DNA from: Candidatus Collierbacteria bacterium | Lineage (GTDB): Bacteria > Patescibacteriota > Microgenomatia > UBA1400 > MFAQ01 | Length of the DNA stretch: 38,429 nucleotides | Assembly (NCBI GenBank): GCA_903884375.1 | Contig: CAISER010000008.1 | Coordinates: forward strand, 1 to 38,429 | Direction: 5' to 3' | In this document: positions 31,073-38,342 of the stretch, in pieces | How positions within the stretch are numbered: position 1 is the first letter of the stretch | Layout: every line of letters starts with the position of its first letter | Notes under the pieces: model-generated | The model's input: the letters and a program-made list of their open reading frames with translations, nothing else | The model's database searches: none | Told to the model about the DNA's origin: nothing | Translations under genes and position numbers: made by a program

Positions 31073-31136
31073 ATATTAACGAACATCGTTATTTTATCAA
31101 ACGAGCCTACTATAGTAAAGCCAAAACCAATAAAAT

Positions 31137-31154
31137 GGGCACCTCTCGGTGCCC
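31137..31154 (-). terminator. intrinsic terminator after the 31159-31542 gene
   Basis: GGGCACC-TCTC-GGTGCCC is a perfect 7-bp stem. On the minus strand it follows the gene stop within 5 nt and is followed by ATTTTATTGG. It separates that gene from tRNA-Asn downstream. Confidence 0.8.
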
Positions 31155-31158
31155 AAAA

Positions 31159-31542
31159 CTACCACACGTGTCTTAATACTTTCTTTAGCAACGGTTCTTC
31201 CTCAGCCAAATAACTTAACGCCGCCGCTCTTTCTTTCGTCGGTTTTTGTATTTCTGGATCTGGATATAGATAAGCCACGGTCACCTTTGTCAAAATCAAC
31301 TTATAAAGATGATCATCCTTACAAAAAAACTTATCCATACACCCCTTTTCACGAATAAAATCAGCCATCTCGCTCCAGTCGTCTGTGATTAAAAAATCTC
31401 CCGACAAGTTTTCAATTATTCGGACATTTTCTTCTCCGTCTTCTACCAGGCTGCAAAAAACGAAGCGGCAATGTGGATTGTTCATATTTATCCACACTTC
31501 ATTTCCCGCAAACATGTCCAACAACCGTCTTAATTCTCTCAA
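31159..31542 (-). CDS. unknown soluble protein with TTG start
   Basis: A 127-residue protein, rich in acidic and aromatic residues, without a family I recognise. Segments such as NPHCRFVFCSLVEDGEENVRIIENLSGDFLITDDWSEMADFI suggest an alpha/beta fold. The start is TTG at 31542, chosen because a perfect Shine-Dalgarno AAGGAGGTG lies 6 nt upstream; no in-frame ATG lies closer. The gene ends on a strong terminator. Confidence 0.7.
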   Translation of the reverse strand: MRELRRLLDMFAGNEVWINMNNPHCRFVFCSLVEDGEENVRIIENLSGDFLITDDWSEMADFIREKGCMDKFFCKDDHLYKLILTKVTVAYLYPDPEIQKPTKERAAALSYLAEEEPLLKKVLRHVW

Positions 31543-31619
31543 AGTACACCTCCTTTAAAGGTTTAGATTTTCAACCCAGATTATATCAATCCTATAACTG
31601 TAAAACAAGCATATCCCTC

Positions 31620-31946
31620 CTACTTCAATCTTCCCAGCACTACATTCAATAATGCCAAAACAATAGCTGCCAATAGTGCCGTTCCAAAACTTTTTACTCC
31701 AAATCCAGGCACAATTTGCCCCATTAACATAATCAATGCTGCGTTTATCACAAAAGTAAACAAACCTAGTGTCATAAAATTTACCGGTAAAGTCAAAATA
31801 ATCAAAATTGGCTTCAATATAATCGACAACACGCCCCAAACCACAGCTACAACACCAAGAGTCCCCCAATCCTCAATTTTAATTCCTGGCACAATTCTAG
31901 CCGTAATAAAGAACCCTAAAGCGTTTATCAAAAGTTGCATTAACAT
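31620..31946 (-). CDS. phage holin family 4 (4TMS) membrane protein
   Basis: A 108-residue protein with four hydrophobic helices. Family-like pieces are LINALGFFITARIVPGIKI at the start and LKPILIILTLPVNFMTLGLFTFVINAALIML in the middle. In chromosomes this family is widespread and not tied to prophages. The start is uncertain: ATG at 31946 is preferred by family length, but a TTG at 31964 has an AGAGG motif 6 nt upstream. Confidence 0.82.
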   Translation of the reverse strand: MLMQLLINALGFFITARIVPGIKIEDWGTLGVVAVVWGVLSIILKPILIILTLPVNFMTLGLFTFVINAALIMLMGQIVPGFGVKSFGTALLAAIVLALLNVVLGRLK

Positions 31947-32008
31947 ACCTATATCTTCAGTCAAATACTACCTCTTGTCAAATTGACCAACTCATAAAAT
32001 AATGAACC

Positions 32009-32614
32009 ATGACCGAAATATTAAAAGGTATCTCAGGTTCCATGTTTGCCGGAAAAACAGAAACACTCATTAGAGAAGCAAATCGTGCCGAGATAGCCGG
32101 GAAAAACGTTCTTGTCTTTAAACCATCAACCGATGACAGATGGGGAATTAAAGATAAAATTAAATCTCACTCAGGCGCCGAACACGATGCTTTTGTCATT
32201 AAAAACGCTACCGACGTTGCCGATTTTCTAAGTTCCGACACAGATATTGTTGCTTTTGATGAAATTCAGTTTTTTGGACCAGAAATAGTCAATGTTGTTC
32301 AAGCTCTTCTTGAAGCCGACATTCGTGTTATTTTTGCTGGTCTTTCCTTAGATTTCAAAGGAGAACCTTTTGGCTCAATGCCCGAACTTCTTGCACTCTG
32401 TGACGAAATTGACAAACCAACAGCCATCTGTACTGAAATAATTAACGGTGAAATTTGTGGAGCCAACGCCACCAAAACACAAAGAATTGTCAACGGCCAA
32501 CCGGCCAATTACCACGATCCCCTTATCCTCATTGGTGCCGAACAAGACTATCAAGCTAGATGTCCCAAACACCACATAGTACCGGACAAACCATCAACAG
32601 GAATCAAACTTTAA
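32009..32614 (+). CDS. tdk: thymidine kinase (type II)
   Basis: A 201-residue enzyme that phosphorylates thymidine. The P-loop GSMFAGKTE is near residues 10-18, DEIQFF near 84-89, and the zinc-site cysteines lie in AICTE, EICGA and RCPKHH. The lasso region before it is normal. TAAAAT ends 8 nt before the ATG, so the mRNA is nearly leaderless. The stop codon overlaps the rpoD stop on the other strand (TTAA). This salvage enzyme fits a host that may rely on nucleosides from outside. Confidence 0.93.
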   Translation: MTEILKGISGSMFAGKTETLIREANRAEIAGKNVLVFKPSTDDRWGIKDKIKSHSGAEHDAFVIKNATDVADFLSSDTDIVAFDEIQFFGPEIVNVVQALLEADIRVIFAGLSLDFKGEPFGSMPELLALCDEIDKPTAICTEIINGEICGANATKTQRIVNGQPANYHDPLILIGAEQDYQARCPKHHIVPDKPSTGIKL

Positions 32615-33714
32615 TCCAAATAGTCTTGCAACTTTCTTCTTCTTGAAGGGTGTCGCAATTTACGAAGAGCCTTACTTTCAATCTGTCTGATACGCTCACG
32701 CGTTACCCCAAACACTTTACCCACTTCTTCCAATGTCAAAGGTTTGCTGCCATCCAGTCCAAAACGCATTCGCAAAACCTTACTTTCTCGCTCGGTCAGA
32801 CTTCCCAAGGCTTCCTCCAAATTCTCATGCATCAGTTGTTTTGAAGTTGATTCATAAGGAGTTGCTTGTCTCTCATCGGGAATAAAGTCGCCGAGCATCG
32901 AGTCTTCGTCATCTCCAATAGGAGTTTCCAGTGATGTTGTTTTCTGGGCAATTTTCAAAATTTCACGCACCTTCTCCGGTGTTGTTTCCAGTTCACTAGC
33001 CACTTCTTCGTCGGTAGGTTCTCTTCCCAAGTCTTGCATCAATTTTCTCTGAGTTCGAATTAGTTTATTTATCGTCTCTACCATGTGCACCGGAATACGA
33101 ATAGTTCTAGCCTGATCGGCAATGGCACGAGTAATTGCTTGACGAATCCACCAAGTTGCATAAGTCGAAAATTTAAAACCTTTTGTCCAGTCATATTTTT
33201 CAACGGCGCGAATTAAACCTTTATTTCCTTCTTGAATCAAATCCAAAAAACTCATTCCTCTACCCATGTATTTCTTGGCAATGGAAACTACCAAACGTAA
33301 ATTGCTTTTTGTAAGCATATCTTTAGCATGTCTATCACCTCTTTCTACTTTTTGAGCCAAAGATATTTCTTGTTCACGTTTTAAAAGTGGAATTCTTCCA
33401 ATTTCTTTAAGATACATACGCACTGGATCATTGACTTCTGTTTCTTCCAGTTTTGACAAAGACTCCAACTCTTTTTCCAGATCACTGGTAGCTTCAATTA
33501 TCTCGGCATCTTGTCCAGACAATACGCTTTCAAAAACATCAATATCTTCTTTAAAAAGCAGCTCGTAAAGGTAATCAAGGTCGTTGACCTGATCTTCTGC
33601 CAACGGAAAATACTCCAAAATATCATCTTGGGTTACAAAGCCTTGCTCAGTTCCGAGTTCGAGAATTGCTTTGATTTTTTGTTGAATGGAAAGTGTCCCT
33701 TTATTTTCAGCCAT
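32611..33714 (-). CDS. rpoD: RNA polymerase primary sigma factor (RpoD/SigA)
   Basis: A 367-residue sigma-70 from the ATG at 33714, which has GGAG 6 nt upstream; an ATG at 33726 is also in frame. A degenerate region 1.1 (to about residue 75) is followed by region 1.2 ([11 protein letters not shown]), region 2 ([20 protein letters not shown], then [15 protein letters not shown]), region 3 and region 4 ([20 protein letters not shown]). It recognises the -10 and -35 boxes. It follows dnaG by 37 nt (25 nt to the upstream ATG) in the classic macromolecular synthesis order. Confidence 0.96.
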   Translation of the reverse strand: MAENKGTLSIQQKIKAILELGTEQGFVTQDDILEYFPLAEDQVNDLDYLYELLFKEDIDVFESVLSGQDAEIIEATSDLEKELESLSKLEETEVNDPVRMYLKEIGRIPLLKREQEISLAQKVERGDRHAKDMLTKSNLRLVVSIAKKYMGRGMSFLDLIQEGNKGLIRAVEKYDWTKGFKFSTYATWWIRQAITRAIADQARTIRIPVHMVETINKLIRTQRKLMQDLGREPTDEEVASELETTPEKVREILKIAQKTTSLETPIGDDEDSMLGDFIPDERQATPYESTSKQLMHENLEEALGSLTERESKVLRMRFGLDGSKPLTLEEVGKVFGVTRERIRQIESKALRKLRHPSRRRKLQDYLD

Positions 33715-33751
33715 AATAATCTCCATTAGCTTACCACAAAAGAGCGTAAAA

Positions 33752-35518
33752 TCAACCCAAAAACGCCAATACCCTACTCTCTTTTTTGTTCAGCTCGTCT
33801 AATTTGGAAAAAATCTCATCAACTTTTTCTTCATTTTTTTCCTGTTTTGCAGTATTCATTTCCATCATAAGTTCTTTTTTTCTATCTCTAATCATTTCCC
33901 TTAAAAGTTGAATTGCTGCTTCTTCAACTTCTTTTTGTCCGGGTATTTCTTCCGAATCATCGGACATATATGCCTCTCCGACCACCTCTCTTAATTCTTC
34001 AGGAATATTCTCTACCAAAACCTCGATTGGCAGGTTTTCTCTATTCTCCAAAAGCCAAGCAATTAGTTTTCCTTCCGCACCCGATACAATCATTCCTCCA
34101 AACCAAGGAGCTACTACTTCCACCGCTTCTTGCCTCATAATCAAAAGTCCAATTAATCGTCGAGCAAGTTTTACCATTCGATTTTCTTCAACATCTTTTT
34201 CTTTATTTTCACTCACCTTACTATTCTCAAATTTCCCAATAATCTTTTTTTCAATTTCTCCCAATACTCCTTTTGTTGCCACTCCTAGTTTTTCTGCCAA
34301 TCGTTTTGCCCACACTTCTCTTACTATCTCGTTTTCGATTTTTGCCAAAAACGGTACTACTTCTTCCGTAATTTTTTTAATCCCTTCAACTTTTCCTACA
34401 TCATATTTTTTCAGTGCACCATTCATTACATATTCAAAAACATCTACTGATTTCTCGACTAATTCTTTCCATTTATCCGTCGACTTTCTGGCTATTTCAT
34501 CCGGATCTTTGCCTCCTTCTAGTTGTACAACTTTAATACTCATACCTCTTTTTTCTGCAAGGTCTACCGACCTTTTTATTGCCACGTTTCCTGCTTCGTC
34601 GGCATCCATAGACAAATAAATTTTATCTGCCAATCGAGCAATCATTTCTACTTGGTCTTCTGTTAACGCCGTCCCTCCAACTGCTACTGTTTCCGATATT
34701 CCAGCGGCATAAGAGCTAATACAATCCATCTGCCCTTCCACTAAAACAGCTCTTTTTTTTTCTCTAATTGCTTTTTTTGCTTGAAAAAATCCATACAGCA
34801 TTCTGCTCTTGTGATACAAAATTGTTTCCGGAGAATTCATATATTTTGGCTCATCATCTTTTGCCAACTCCGGTAATATTCTTCCTGTAAAACCTACCAC
34901 TTTGCCTCCCGCGTCTTGTAAAGGAAACATCACTCTCCCTCGGAATTTATCAAAAATTCCTCCTTTTGCACTGCGACTAATAAGACCAACTTTTTCCAGT
35001 AAATCTTCTTTGTATCCTTTTTTCTTAATTAAATAATTTACCAAACTATCCCAACTTTGCATCGCAAATCCCAAGTTAAAAGTCTCCATTATTTTTTCAT
35101 TTATCTTTCGGCTCTTTAGATACTCTCTTGCTTTTGCTCCAGCATTTCCTTCCATTAATAACCAGTGATAATATCTTGCAGCCAAATCCATTACTTCCAG
35201 CATCTTGGCTCTCTCATCACTGTCATCCTTTCTTCTGTTGATTAGTTTTACACCGGCTCTTTCTGCCAATCTCTCCAAAGCCTCTCGAAACTCAATTCCT
35301 TCAATCTCCATTAAAAATTTAATCACATCGCCACCCTGGCCACATCCAAAACATTTATAAAGACCCATCTCCTCATTTACCATAAACGAAGGTGTTTTTT
35401 CGGAGTGAAATGGGCAAAGCCCCTTGTGGTGTCGACCCATCTTTTTCAAAACCACATAAGATCCCACTACTCCCACAATATCTGTTTTTCTTTTTATTTC
35501 CTCAACTTGATCTTCCAT
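33752..35518 (-). CDS. dnaG: DNA primase DnaG
   Basis: A 588-residue primase. The N-terminal zinc site is [11 protein letters not shown]...CFGCGQGG (near residues 36-64). The Toprim core has VEGQMDCIS near 263 and SMDADEAG near 308. The C-terminal part is the helicase-binding region, helical and less conserved. It makes RNA primers for replication. The gene is followed by rpoD. The promoter upstream has TTGAAT-16-TACAAT with a leader of about 40 nt, one of the few leadered single promoters here. Confidence 0.95.
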   Translation of the reverse strand: MEDQVEEIKRKTDIVGVVGSYVVLKKMGRHHKGLCPFHSEKTPSFMVNEEMGLYKCFGCGQGGDVIKFLMEIEGIEFREALERLAERAGVKLINRRKDDSDERAKMLEVMDLAARYYHWLLMEGNAGAKAREYLKSRKINEKIMETFNLGFAMQSWDSLVNYLIKKKGYKEDLLEKVGLISRSAKGGIFDKFRGRVMFPLQDAGGKVVGFTGRILPELAKDDEPKYMNSPETILYHKSRMLYGFFQAKKAIREKKRAVLVEGQMDCISSYAAGISETVAVGGTALTEDQVEMIARLADKIYLSMDADEAGNVAIKRSVDLAEKRGMSIKVVQLEGGKDPDEIARKSTDKWKELVEKSVDVFEYVMNGALKKYDVGKVEGIKKITEEVVPFLAKIENEIVREVWAKRLAEKLGVATKGVLGEIEKKIIGKFENSKVSENKEKDVEENRMVKLARRLIGLLIMRQEAVEVVAPWFGGMIVSGAEGKLIAWLLENRENLPIEVLVENIPEELREVVGEAYMSDDSEEIPGQKEVEEAAIQLLREMIRDRKKELMMEMNTAKQEKNEEKVDEIFSKLDELNKKESRVLAFLG

Positions 35519-35599
35519 CTTTGGGTTTTATTAGTATCAACCTGCCTCAATTGTACCCTAATAAGGTTTTAATTCAATCACATCATTGTTTTGCAGCAA

Positions 35600-35860
35600 T
35601 TACTTTCTCTGTTGTTTCCTTGCGGTTATTTTTTTAGAAGAGTGTGTAGAAAAAAATACAATGTCTTTATTTATTATTAAATATAGGATCGGCAATATTC
35701 CTAAACTATTCACAATTAAAAGAGCAATAAACCATATTTTTTGATCTTTTTTAGCACTTTTATATAAAGCAACACCTTTCAATATCAAGTCTGACAACAT
35801 CAATATCATCAATATTGGACTCATTCTTCCAAAAACTGAAATGGAGGATAAATTATTCAT
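35600..35860 (-). CDS. DUF5652-like small membrane protein
   Basis: An 86-residue protein with two membrane helices (about residues 13-33 and 42-62). The block LKGVALYKSAKKDQKIWFIALLIVNSLGILPILYL matches the general pattern of DUF5652, a family I associate with CPR bacteria. The tail is basic (HSSKKITARKQQRK). TAATAT (35867-35872) ends 6 nt before the ATG. Confidence 0.75.
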   Translation of the reverse strand: MNNLSSISVFGRMSPILMILMLSDLILKGVALYKSAKKDQKIWFIALLIVNSLGILPILYLIINKDIVFFSTHSSKKITARKQQRK

Positions 35861-35950
35861 ATATTTATATTACACCAATCAATAACAATTCCTTTACAAG
35901 AACGATAAAAATGCATTGTATCGACAAAATTTTGCTGAATGTAAAACTTG

Positions 35951-35969
35951 GCGGAGGAGGTGGGATTCG
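35951..35969. repeat. copy of the tRNA-Ser(GGA) 3' end
   Basis: This 19-bp stretch is identical to 36095-36113, the 3' end of the tRNA-Ser gene from the T loop to the discriminator base. On the minus strand the copy continues into CCA, which the intact gene lacks. The 125 bp between the copies contain a strong hairpin (TTTGAT...TCCGC paired with GCGGA...ATCAAA) and no gene. The rest of the 35861-36095 gap shows nothing further. Confidence 0.75.
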
Positions 35970-36095
35970 CTCTCAGTCACCTTCGGTGCTTCGAGGCCTG
36001 TCTCAGCAGGTTCGTCACGAAACTGCTTCCGACTGTTCGAATTCCAAGATTAGCATTTTGATATTTGTCCGCGCAAGGCGGACAATCATCAAATG

Positions 36096-36179
36096 CGGAG
36101 GAGGTGGGATTCGAACCCACGTAGGCTTACGCCTGCACGCTTTCCAAGCGTGTGGAATGGACCACTATCCGACTCCTCC
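36096..36179 (-). tRNA. tRNA-Ser(GGA)
   Basis: A class II tRNA. Acceptor stem GGAGGAG/CTCCTCC, anticodon arm CACGC-TTGGAAA-GCGTG (anticodon GGA), variable arm CAGGCGTAAGCCTAC, T arm GTGGG-TTCGAAT-CCCAC, discriminator G. CCA is not encoded. It reads UCC and UCU. Confidence 0.92.
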
Positions 36180-36186
36180 AAAGTGA

Positions 36187-36254
36187 GTTAGTTTAAAGTT
36201 ACTAATTTAAACTAACGAGCGCGGAGGAAGGATACGATTAGTATCCGACTCCTC
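36187..36254. repeat. perfect 11-bp hairpin plus collapsed tRNA-Ser relic
   Basis: GTTAGTTTAAA and TTTAAACTAAC (36187-36197, 36206-36216) form a perfect stem. Next, 36221-36254 holds GCGGAGGA and TATCCGACTCCTC, the two ends of the tRNA-Ser gene, joined with the middle missing; GGATAC and GTATCC inside form a small hairpin. These may act as terminators for the HAD gene that ends at 36271. Confidence 0.55.
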
Positions 36255-36270
36255 ACTTTCAGCTCTTATT

Positions 36271-37023
36271 TTACCTTAACCTATCGATAGCCGACAGAAG
36301 ATCCTTAATATCATCAATAACAACTGTATTATCTGGAACGTTACCAGTCCTATACACAGACCAACTAGAACCATTCTGTACCCACATGGTTTTAGCGCCA
36401 AGCTTTGAGGCAGGAATAATATCGCTATTTATGCTGTCACCAACAACTAAACATTTTTCAGGAATCACACCTAAATCACTCATCATTGATTGCCAATGCG
36501 TTGTTTCTTTGTGACCATTTTCATCGGCAATAAGTATTGAATCAAAATAATTTATCATTCCCGAAAAATTCAGTTTTCTCCAAGTCCAATCGGTATTTGC
36601 ATGTGTGACTAACCCTATTTTTGTTCCTGAAGTTTGAAGTGTATACAAAACCGCTCTCGCTCCTGGTCTTATTCGAGGTTCTTCAGTGTAAATTTTCATC
36701 AACAAATCCAAATTGTTGATAATGGCATTTTCATGACCAACAAACTCCCTTGTCATTTTATCAACGACATCAACCCAACGATGAGGATTAACCCCAGATT
36801 TTTTATATTCTTCGTCATTATTTCTTCTTAAACTTTCATTGATCGCTTTATATTCAATGCCCGTTTCATCACTAACCTTAGTGATATATTCATTCATGTA
36901 CTTGGTAAAAATCTCTGAAGTAAAAATCAACGTATCGTCAAAATCAAACAAAATCGCTTCAATCCCCTTATTATTTAATCGTTCTTTTGTCTCAGCAAAT
37001 ATTCTGTCCTTAAATATTTCCAT
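36271..37023 (-). CDS. HAD-superfamily hydrolase (phosphatase-like)
   Basis: A 250-residue HAD protein from the ATG at 37023. Motif I is FDFDDTL near residue 26, motif II is GLVTHANTD, motif III includes the Lys in GHKET, and motif IV is VVGDSINSDI. The helical cap lies between motifs I and II. It dephosphorylates a small molecule of unknown kind. The frame is open upstream to 37080, but those 19 codons read a tRNA-Arg fragment, and TACAAT (37029-37034) ends 5 nt before 37023, so 37023 is the start. Confidence 0.85.
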   Translation of the reverse strand: MEIFKDRIFAETKERLNNKGIEAILFDFDDTLIFTSEIFTKYMNEYITKVSDETGIEYKAINESLRRNNDEEYKKSGVNPHRWVDVVDKMTREFVGHENAIINNLDLLMKIYTEEPRIRPGARAVLYTLQTSGTKIGLVTHANTDWTWRKLNFSGMINYFDSILIADENGHKETTHWQSMMSDLGVIPEKCLVVGDSINSDIIPASKLGAKTMWVQNGSSWSVYRTGNVPDNTVVIDDIKDLLSAIDRLR

Positions 37024-37049
37024 GCCCAATTGTACATCAAAATATTTTG

Positions 37050-37092
37050 TGTACCTGATGAGATTCTGCCTCACAACCATTTCCTTCGGAGG
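37050..37092 (-). pseudogene. tRNA-Arg(CCG) 3'-half copy
   Basis: A 43-bp copy of the intact tRNA-Arg gene (37254-37327) from the anticodon loop to the 3' end, with 40 of 43 positions identical. The three changes lie in the T loop (GCAGAAT in place of TTCGAAT), so it cannot be a working tRNA. The 5' half is missing. Confidence 0.8.
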
Positions 37093-37098
37093 CTCTGA

Positions 37099-37190
37099 AT
37101 TAATTCTTTTGCATAATTTCCTTTATGGAAGTTATGCAATAAATAAAGAATTAATGAAGAGTGCCGGAGCCAAACCCGTAACGGTTTTGG
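37099..37190. other. long two-part hairpin and a second stem between the two tRNA-Arg copies
   Basis: ATTAATTCTTT/AAAGAATTAAT (37099-37109, 37145-37155) encloses TGCATAATTTCC/GGAAGTTATGCA (37110-37121, 37127-37138), with one G-T pair. A second stem CCAAACCCG/CGGTTTTGG (37170-37178, 37182-37190) follows, with one mismatch. No gene is seen. It could be a structural RNA, a terminator, or the remains of a small mobile element. Confidence 0.6.
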
Positions 37191-37253
37191 CGAGGCGGGG
37201 GTGAAGGTAAAGATGAAATCTTTAACCTGAACACAACCGAAATAGATACTCAG

Positions 37254-37327
37254 TGTACCTGATGAGATTCGAACTCACAACCATTTCCTTCGGAGGGAAA
37301 TACTCTATCCAGTTAAGCTACAGGTAC
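37254..37327 (-). tRNA. tRNA-Arg(CCG)
   Basis: Acceptor GTACCTG/CAGGTAC, anticodon arm TTTCC-CTCCGAA-GGAAA (anticodon CCG), T arm GTGAG-TTCGAAT-CTCAT, discriminator A, CCA not encoded. It reads CGG. Confidence 0.9.
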
Positions 37328-37366
37328 GTGAGTTGATTTTATATCTACATGGAAAAAGAAACTATG

Positions 37367-37448
37367 CGGAGGGTACAGGGGTCGAACCTGTTAGGGCTTA
37401 CGCCCATTGGTTTTCGAAACCAACGCATTACCGTCCTGCCCACCCTCC
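37367..37448 (-). tRNA. tRNA-Ser(CGA)
   Basis: A class II tRNA: acceptor GGAGGGT/ACCCTCC, anticodon arm TTGGT-TTCGAAA-ACCAA (anticodon CGA), long variable arm, T arm ACAGG-TTCGACC-CCTGT, discriminator G. CCA is not encoded. It is very close in sequence to tRNA-Ser(UGA) at 38202-38283, a recent duplicate. Confidence 0.92.
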
Positions 37449-37453
37449 AAAAG

Positions 37454-37527
37454 TGAGCCCGGCGCGATTCGAACGCGCGACCTACTGCTCCGCAAGCAGT
37501 TGCTCTATCCAGCTGAGCTACGGACTC
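37454..37527 (-). tRNA. tRNA-Arg(GCG)
   Basis: Acceptor GAGTCCG/CGGGCTC with one T-G pair, D arm GCTC-GAGC, anticodon arm ACTGC-TTGCGGA-GCAGT (anticodon GCG), T arm GCGCG-TTCGAAT-CGCGC, discriminator A. Most bacteria use ACG with inosine for these codons; here G34 is encoded. Confidence 0.92.
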
Positions 37528-37573
37528 ATCAACTTACAAGTGTATATTTTACCCTATAAATGAAGGTTTTTCC

Positions 37574-38074
37574 CTATTCCAAAGGAATTTTATTGCCTAA
37601 CCATTTGACCAAACGGTCAACCCAAGTAATCTGTGGTTCTTGATAAACGACATTTTGCAGCATTAGTTTCCTGATAGTATCTTCTTCTTCGGAGTTAATG
37701 ACAATTACCAGATGCCAAGGAGCTTTTTCCAGATTAATCCGCATCAGTCTTCCCCCCCATTTTGTTTCAAACCAAAAATTATTCATTTCTTCAAAACGAT
37801 ACGTTCTTTCTTTTGTTTTTAAACCCCAAGAAGAAATAGCATATCTTTCCATACGAGGTTCGGTACGGCTCATCGCCCAAAGCATAAAGACCATGGCCCA
37901 AATCACCAAAACAGGCATAACACCCTCAATAAAAAAGAAAATTACACTCGCAAGGAAAGCCATTACGATAACAGAACTATAGAATTCTTTCGTCCATTTT
38001 TTGTGAGGTCTCTCGTACGAATCCCATTCAAAAACAATTTTTTCTTCCATGTTTTGAGAATCTATGTTGGGCAC
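37574..38074 (-). CDS. two-helix membrane protein with PH-like C-terminal part, unknown function
   Basis: A 166-residue protein. The N-terminal part is polar (FEWDSYERPHKKWTKEFY), then two close membrane helices (about residues 34-68), then a soluble part with YAISSWGLKTKERTYRFEEMNNFWFE that resembles bacterial PH-like membrane proteins. The start is GTG at 38074, 5 nt after an extended -10 box (TGTTAAGAT); an ATG at 38050 is possible. It is not a named family as far as I can tell. Confidence 0.75.
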   Translation of the reverse strand: MPNIDSQNMEEKIVFEWDSYERPHKKWTKEFYSSVIVMAFLASVIFFFIEGVMPVLVIWAMVFMLWAMSRTEPRMERYAISSWGLKTKERTYRFEEMNNFWFETKWGGRLMRINLEKAPWHLVIVINSEEEDTIRKLMLQNVVYQEPQITWVDRLVKWLGNKIPLE

Positions 38075-38112
38075 ATTTCATCTTAACATAATCGAAGTAT
38101 ATTAAAGATATG

Positions 38113-38197
38113 CGGAGGGGGCGGGATTCGGACCCGCGGTATCTTACGATACGGAAGTTTAGTAAACTTCTACACTAGACCACTATGTGACCCCTCC
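38113..38197 (-). tRNA. tRNA-Ser with anticodon ACU and aberrant T loop
   Basis: Acceptor GGAGGGG/CCCCTCC, D arm ACAT-GTGT, anticodon arm GAAGT-TTACTAA-ACTTC (anticodon ACT), long variable arm CGTATCGTAAGATAC, T arm GCGGG-TCCGAAT-CCCGC, discriminator G. Class II form and G73 point to Ser. A34 in this box and C at position 55 of the T loop are both very unusual. Stems are fully paired, so it does not look like a simple pseudogene. Confidence 0.8.
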
Positions 38198-38201
38198 AGA
38201 G

Positions 38202-38283
38202 CGGAGAGTACAGGGGTCGAACCTGTTAGGGCTTACGCCCATTAGTTTTCAAGACTAACGCATTACCGTCCTGCCCACTCTCC
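38202..38283 (-). tRNA. tRNA-Ser(UGA)
   Basis: A class II tRNA: acceptor GGAGAGT/ACTCTCC, anticodon arm TTAGT-CTTGAAA-ACTAA (anticodon TGA), T arm ACAGG-TTCGACC-CCTGT, discriminator G. It reads UCA and probably other UCN codons. CCA is not encoded. Confidence 0.92.
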
Positions 38284-38342
38284 GAACCTATATATTTTAC
38301 CATCCTCAGAGGCTCAACTGATAAAATAAAGTGAACTTAGAA

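Noticed and set aside
31555-31869. Open frame opposite in phase to the holin-like gene
   Set aside because: It lies almost fully inside the holin-like gene on the same strand; the holin frame has clear membrane helices and family motifs.
31620-31946. Prophage, because of the holin family name
   Set aside because: The family is common in chromosomes as a plain membrane protein and no phage structural or lysis genes are near.
35970-36094. A second, hidden tRNA next to tRNA-Ser(GGA)
   Set aside because: Only the 3' end matches a tRNA; no acceptor 5' strand or anticodon arm can be found.
38113-38197. Reading of the tRNA loop as anticodon CUA (amber suppressor, pyrrolysine-like)
   Set aside because: With the fully paired 5-bp stem and a 7-nt loop the anticodon is ACU; CUA would need a shifted loop. 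Class II arm and G73 speak for Ser.
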